A DNA stretch of 64,000 nt, taken from Amia ocellicauda (Eukaryota > Chordata > Actinopteri > Amiiformes > Amiidae). Below the pieces are notes generated by a model that saw only the letters and a program-made list of their open reading frames with translations, ran no database searches and was not told the origin of the DNA. A program made the translations under genes and the position numbers. Shown piece after piece: positions 59,968 through 64,000 of this stretch. The stretch spans positions 54,298,940-54,362,939 of the forward strand of contig NC_089851.1 in assembly GCF_036373705.1 (NCBI RefSeq). Reading direction: 5' to 3'. How positions within the stretch are numbered: the stretch's first letter is position 1; each line of letters starts with the position of its first letter.

Positions 59968-59973
59968 TTTTTT
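59968..59973 (+). terminator. Pol III T-run after tRNA-Leu-like gene
   Basis: Six T residues starting 6 nt after the discriminator base, the normal position for Pol III termination. Confidence 0.75.
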
Positions 59974-60024
59974 GATCAAAACTTTATTTTGTTCTCTTTT
60001 TCTAATTTAATTTATTTTATTTTA

Positions 60025-60232
60025 TACCACCCCAAAAACAATCATAAAATATATAACCTAAAATCATCACATGCACATCACTAAACACAGTTTAAAATAC
60101 TTTTTTATTAAAACTTTATGTTGTTGTTCTCTTCTTATTTTAATGTATTTTATTTTGGTAACAACTTATCGTACCAAACCTAATCATAAAACATAACCTA
60201 ACACAAATAATAATAAGTTTAAACTCTTAAAC

Positions 60233-60269
<37 letters not shown>

Positions 60270-60638
60270 CATCAGGGTGAGATGGCGGCGAACACTTGTC
60301 AAGATGACCTGTGCCCTTTCCAAAATGCCTGTCATCCTAACAAGATGGAGGTCATCCAAACAAGATGGCTGCCATCCTAACAAGATCACGGTCATCCAAA
60401 CAAGATGGCTGACAGGAGAGGGTCAAAGGGTAAAACCTGTATTCTTACAAGATGGCTGACTGGAGAGGATCAAAGGGTACAGGGTAAGGAGGAGCTTCCT
60501 GGCCCATTGGGCTTCTGGGTAAGGAGGGGCTTCATGGCCCGTGAGGCTTCTGGGTAAGGCGGGTTTCCCAGCCGATGGGGCTTCTGGGTAGGGGCGGGGC
60601 CACCTGTCACTTTGACATAAAGTACCATCATTACTACT
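60025..60638 (-). repeat. Polinton terminal inverted repeat, right
   Basis: About 614 bp, the inverted counterpart of 48468-49068, containing the same two internal minisatellites and a CA run at 60236-60264. Roughly six differences from the left repeat in the outermost 95 bp. Confidence 0.93.
60236..60264 (+). repeat. (CA)n microsatellite in right terminal repeat
   Basis: Counterpart of the GT run near 48,841 in the left repeat. Confidence 0.9.
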
Positions 60639-60644
60639 CTGATG
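60639..60644 (+). repeat. Polinton target duplication, right
   Basis: CTGATG; see left partner at 48462. Confidence 0.75.
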
Positions 60645-61420
60645 TTAGTACTTGAAATGTGTATTACCAAGCATTGATAAGTCACACAGTGTGGCAACAA
60701 TCTTGGATTATGCCTCGATTTCTCATAAACCCTTATACTGGCTGATGTGTGCTTTGGTATACAGTATCTTTGGACTGTGTTCTACACATATCCTAAAAGA
60801 CAATTCCTACATGAAGAAACATAGCAGTAATGAACAAAATATTTTGACTTACTGTACATTTTGTTCAATTTTAAGCCTGCAATAACACACTGTCACCACT
60901 GGTAGCAGCATATACCACAAACAGCACTGAGATAAAAAAAAATGAAGCGGCCATCTTGGGCATGTACATCGTAACAACAAAACACTATCAGTCACTTGCA
61001 ACAGTATTAGAGTGGAAACTATTATTTTAAACACACAGACACTTCTGTCTGCAAATACAAATAGTGTAAATTGAGATGTGTTTAAATTAGGGATTATTTC
61101 AGATGTAGAGAAACCTTGAAGAGAAGCAAGAGAAAACAAATGTGAAACTAAAAAATTGGATTAAATGTGATTCACATGAAACATAAATACACATTATGTA
61201 AAATAAATACATGAAAATCAACAGTGGTACAAGAGCGGTGATGTTGCTGAATCTGTAGTGGTGGATTATTGCTTTCAACTGAACATCATTTCAAACTGAG
61301 ATTGGCTGGATCCATGCATCAGTTCCTGGTTAAATAGTTAACGATGCAACACGGGGGCGATTTTGTGCTCTTCTCTCTCAGTGAAATCGTAACTTATGGT
61401 GACATGTTGTATACTGAACT
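60645..61420. other. No gene recognised
   Basis: AT-rich sequence right of the Polinton without a supportable frame or repeat. Confidence 0.5.
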
Positions 61421-61423
61421 GTG

Positions 61424-61600
61424 CAGAATCGCTGGCTCTATTCAATATAATTGAAAGGGCGAACATAAGACGTTTACTGTGCGAGCTACAATCGAATAAA
61501 CGGACCTGCTCATTGAGGCGCTTGATATTAGTAATTGGACATATTTCCCGCTTTATGAAAAACATTGCTTTTACAAGCTGGAATTGTACACTGTAAAAAA
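61424..61600 (+). repeat. Diverged direct repeat, right member
   Basis: Same order of short matches as 46,985-47,115, then TTGCTTTTACAAGCTGGAA versus TTGCTTTTCCAGCTGTAA. Together the two copies flank the Polinton at 1.4 and 0.8 kb. Confidence 0.55.
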
Positions 61601-61894
61601 TGTTACATGCAATCTACTTTAAAAAATTATGGTAACATTATTACACATATTTTTTAAGGTTTAGTTTTTTTGCGAAATCTACCCGAATAAATTAAGTAAA
61701 ATTTCCTAAATTATTTAGTCTATGGCACACAATGAATTTAATTTAATCTTTTTTATTGTATGTTTTCTCACAAATTAATCAACTAAAATTTACTCATTTG
61801 TATTAATTAAAATGACTTAATTATAAAATGTACTGCCTTTTTCAAGTTAAGATAATAATGAATACAAAATGCAGTTTTTGTTGACAAACATGCT

Positions 61895-61900
61895 TTTATT
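61895..61900 (-). promoter_or_regulatory. Possible polyadenylation signal
   Basis: AATAAA on the minus strand, about 285 nt beyond the stop codon of the exon at 62182-62478. Confidence 0.5.
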
Positions 61901-62181
61901 GTCTTTTTGGACTGTAACCATAAATAACAAATATATATAAAATGTAAGCAGCAGTTTTAAGACATGAAAAAAAAAAGTTTACATTTCCCATGTCATTGAG
62001 AAACATCATTTTGTTACACAAAAACATGTGCATACAAATAACAACTTGTAGCAAAATGTATAAAACCATTTATACTAGCTAAAAGATTGTATGAACAACA
62101 ATCATGTAGAACAGTATCAAACGCTCAATCAGTGCAGTTTTTTTTCCACCAGAACTTGATAATAATGCTTTGTCTCTCAAT

Positions 62182-62478
62182 CTAAGACATGAGTTTGTTT
62201 TTAAGTGTTAGTAATTTGGGGGAAAACTTGCACACATCCAGTTCTAAGAAGAGCTTCTGAAAGGCCTCAAATGTGTGCCTCAGTTCTTTCGAGTAGGTGA
62301 GGTTTAGTGCATACGTCAGTCCAAGAAAAACAGCACAGGCTCTAGACAGATTTTCCAAGCCAGCCATGACTTGCACCCCCTCCAAGATGATGCTGACGTC
62401 CTCCTGATCATCCCTCTTGCAGATGGCAATTTTCATTATTTGCGGCAGGAGATCTTGCTGTACATCTGTATTGTCGCA
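62182..62478 (-). CDS. Terminal exon of a host-like multicopy gene family
   Basis: On the minus strand a clean acceptor (GTTGTTTTACAG) precedes about 98 open codons, beginning CDNTDVQQDLLPQIMKIAIC, then LEGVQVMAGLENLSRACAVF, and ending LTLKNKLMS before the stop. The pattern (LEGV..L.GL.N...ACA..FGL.Y.LNL.Y..EL..TFE..QK....LD....SPK...LKNKL) resembles the last exon of a large fish-specific group of uncharacterised proteins, some annotated as SAM-domain-containing-3-like. No upstream exon was identified between 62.5 and 64 kb, so it may be an orphan fragment, or the gene may continue outside the window. The family assignment is from memory of the pattern. Confidence 0.55.
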   Translation of the reverse strand, partial: CDNTDVQQDLLPQIMKIAICKRDDQEDVSIILEGVQVMAGLENLSRACAVFLGLTYALNLTYSKELRHTFEAFQKLFLELDVCKFSPKLLTLKNKLMS

Positions 62479-62479
62479 C

Positions 62480-62880
62480 TGTAAAACAACCATTAAATAA
62501 GTATTTTTATCTTGTCTGTCTCTCTATCATTATATATCTGTCCATAATTATAAAGTTTATTTGTGTACGGTTGTAAACAAACATTTTGAAACATTTTTCT
62601 TATAACAGCTTAAAATTCTAAATTTCTTTGTAAACACTAAAACAAAAAAATATGTTTCAGTGGACGGCACACACTGTCAAAATAACAAGCTCAAATATAG
62701 TTTCACCAATGACAGAGGGTGTATTCAGGGTAAAGAAAAAAAATACATTTGGTGACACCAGTGTAGGGGGGAAAACTGCAAATTAACCATGTTTACATGA
62801 GGAATATAGTGCATTCAGAATGTAAAACAGCCCCCACATTAATTCTAATTTTCAGTTTACTTATTCTGATTGTTGGGGTA
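62480..62880. other. No gene recognised (possible intron)
   Basis: AT-rich sequence upstream (minus strand) of the terminal exon; no exon seen. Confidence 0.4.
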
Positions 62881-62924
62881 AAGTTGTTTTCCCAATTATA
62901 AAGAATACCTTATCAATTATTTCT

Positions 62925-63135
62925 TCCTGTGTCTCGGAACTGCCCTGGGACATATGCAAAGAAAATTTCATTCAGGTTCGGGACTGCCCCGAACCACCTA
63001 TGAAATATTGCTTGTAGATGTATAAAAGGCTGTGTGAAACTTTCAATAAACGAAGATAAACAAACTGACATTGTGTCAGTGACTTTATTTCCCGGGCCTG
63101 TCTCCTGCTGAGAGTCTAAACTGTTACTGGAAGCG
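62925..63135 (+). mobile_element. LTR-like promoter fragment
   Basis: TATAAAAGG at about 63,021, AATAAA about 25 bp later and a short GC-rich tail (CCCGGGCCTGTCTCCTGCTG) resemble the compact U3-R-U5 layout of a retroviral-type LTR. Ends and target duplication were not found, so the call is tentative. Confidence 0.35.
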
Positions 63136-63139
63136 CTCA

Positions 63140-63360
63140 CTGGGGTGCCTGATTCACTGGGATCCGAAGGGTTGCTTCAACTGAAGCTTTGCACCTTAAC
63201 ACTGATGTTGATCCCAATCTGTAAATGTAACTGGTCCTACTTGCACCGCTCCAAGCAGAATTCGAACCAGCTTCACCGGCATTGGAGGTGGGTGCACTAA
63301 CAAGGACGCTAAAGATCATAGCCTCTAGCATCAGTCACTGGGGCACCTCTTGAGGCCAAG
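63140..63360 (-). repeat. SINE-like piece with box B
   Basis: On the minus strand GCTGGTTCGAATTCTGC contains a good Pol III box B, about 50 nt after AGCGTCCTTGTTAGTGC. CACTGGGGTGCC and CACTGGGGCACC occur near its two ends. Family not identified. Confidence 0.4.
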
Positions 63361-63488
63361 TGGAGTGAGGTTTACTCACACAGCTCTTACTAGCTGCTCT
63401 CTGTTACATATAAATGAAATTACACTCTGCCTTACATCACGCCTTTTGGGTTTGAGGACTGAAAGATATAACCTACTTTTTTTTTTTT

Positions 63489-63674
63489 GGTTACACTATT
63501 TCGATGGTCCACTTTAGACATTCTACTAACTGTAAGTAACTACTCTCATTAGAGTATTAGTAGACTGCAAGTAAACTGTTAGGTTAGGGTTAATAGATTA
63601 CGTTAACAAGTAGTTGCAAAGTTACTTATACTCAGTAGAATTTCTAAAGTGGACCACCAAAATAAAGTGTTACC
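63489..63674. mobile_element. Foldback MITE, 186 bp
   Basis: Starts GGTTACACT and ends AGTGTTACC. The arms pair over most of their length (GGTCCACTTTAGACATTCTA on the left, TAGAATTTCTAAAGTGGACC on the right). The centre holds GTTAGGTTAGGGTTAATAG. It matches a common fish palindromic non-autonomous DNA element type. Confidence 0.85.
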
Positions 63675-64000
63675 TTTCTTAATATAGTGGCTGACAAAAG
63701 TCTTATTTGTGTTAAATATTTTCACAGTAGTTTTAGACAATTTAATTGTAAAAAAGTATTGTTCAGGTTCATCCCCTTGGAATTATAAGGTTCTATCTGA
63801 CATTTTTGACAAAATTGAGTTATTCACATATTCTTATTCTGTGACAACTTATTTAGATTATGTGACTTTTTTTTAAGTTGTGTACATTTTTGGACTTTTT
63901 ATTTAGAAAACAAAAAGGTTCTGTCTACAAAGTTGAACTCAAACTTCGTACTATAAGGTTCTATTTGCGAGCCAATCAGCACTTATCTAATTCTATCTAT
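63675..64000. other. Possible dispersed repeat, no gene
   Basis: The phrase ATAAGGTTCTAT occurs twice (near 63,787 and 63,952), with AAAAGGTTCTGTCTAC between them. This suggests a short repeat family that continues beyond the window. Confidence 0.35.

Larger units (their letters stand above)
48468..60638. mobile_element. Polinton (Maverick) fossil, about 12.2 kb
   Basis: Bounded by terminal inverted repeats of about 0.6 kb that start AGTAGTAATGATGG, with the AG start typical of the family, and by a probable 6-bp target duplication. Recognisable parts, left to right: unrecognised left-end frames, family B DNA polymerase (plus strand), small structural genes (plus), adenain-like protease (minus), major capsid (minus), core protein (minus), penton (minus), and integrase with chromodomain (minus). 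A tRNA-Leu-like gene lies inside the right end. The element is broken: I estimate roughly five to ten interruptions spread over its large genes. The two terminal repeats differ at several per cent of positions, which suggests an age of millions of years. Confidence 0.95.

Noticed and set aside
62913-63331. Two minus-strand frames of 75 and 64 aa
   Set aside because: They overlap LTR-like and SINE-like sequence and show no protein-family resemblance.

Overview
The window looks like nuclear DNA of a ray-finned fish. The evidence is vertebrate-type tRNA-Pro sequences, an L2-type LINE fragment, several Tc1/mariner relics including one with DD36E spacing, fish-type tRNA-derived SINE pieces, a fish-type Polinton and AT-rich intergenic sequence. 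No complete protein-coding host gene was found. The only host-like coding piece I would defend is a terminal exon near 62.2-62.5 kb on the minus strand.

Layout. (1) Positions 1-34,712 are one tandem array of about 578-bp units. Each full unit carries a tRNA-Pro sequence on the minus strand, and the array runs off the left edge of the window. I count 62 tRNA-Pro loci: 51 full length and 11 truncated at one identical junction. The full copies fall into three classes: class U (anticodon UGG, 8 copies, all left of 7.6 kb), class A (anticodon AGG, 25 copies, all right of 9.0 kb), and class G (AGG with G at position 33 and a disturbed T arm, 18 copies throughout). Unit length varies because of a CAA tract (up to 34 repeats), a 168-bp deletion giving 410-bp units, and one 13-bp deletion. 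Higher-order repeats are superimposed: a 2,920-bp five-unit block in the left part, and a five-unit block of about 3.0 kb in the middle. (2) Positions 34.7-48.4 kb are a graveyard of transposons: Tc1 relics, a probable solo LTR inserted in one of them, SINE pieces, an L2 fragment, foldback elements, and one solitary, inverted, decayed copy of the tRNA-Pro unit. (3) Positions 48,468-60,638 are a Polinton (Maverick) fossil of about 12.2 kb. It has terminal inverted repeats of about 0.6 kb and a probable 6-bp target duplication. Polymerase, protease, major capsid, core, penton and integrase parts are recognisable. A tRNA-Leu(UAA)-like gene lies inside it, next to the integrase. (4) Positions 60.6-64.0 kb hold AT-rich sequence, the host-like terminal exon, an LTR-like fragment, a SINE-like piece and a foldback MITE.

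How the parts relate. The tRNA-Pro array behaves as a concerted-evolution locus, with unequal exchange, conversion patches and microsatellite growth all visible. Classes U and A have intact cloverleaves and intact internal box A and box B. However, no run of four T follows the tRNA for about 145 nt, so any Pol III transcript would carry a long trailer. The Polinton is unrelated to the array. Its most unusual feature is the tRNA-Leu-like gene, in which G19-C56 appears to be exchanged for C19-G56.
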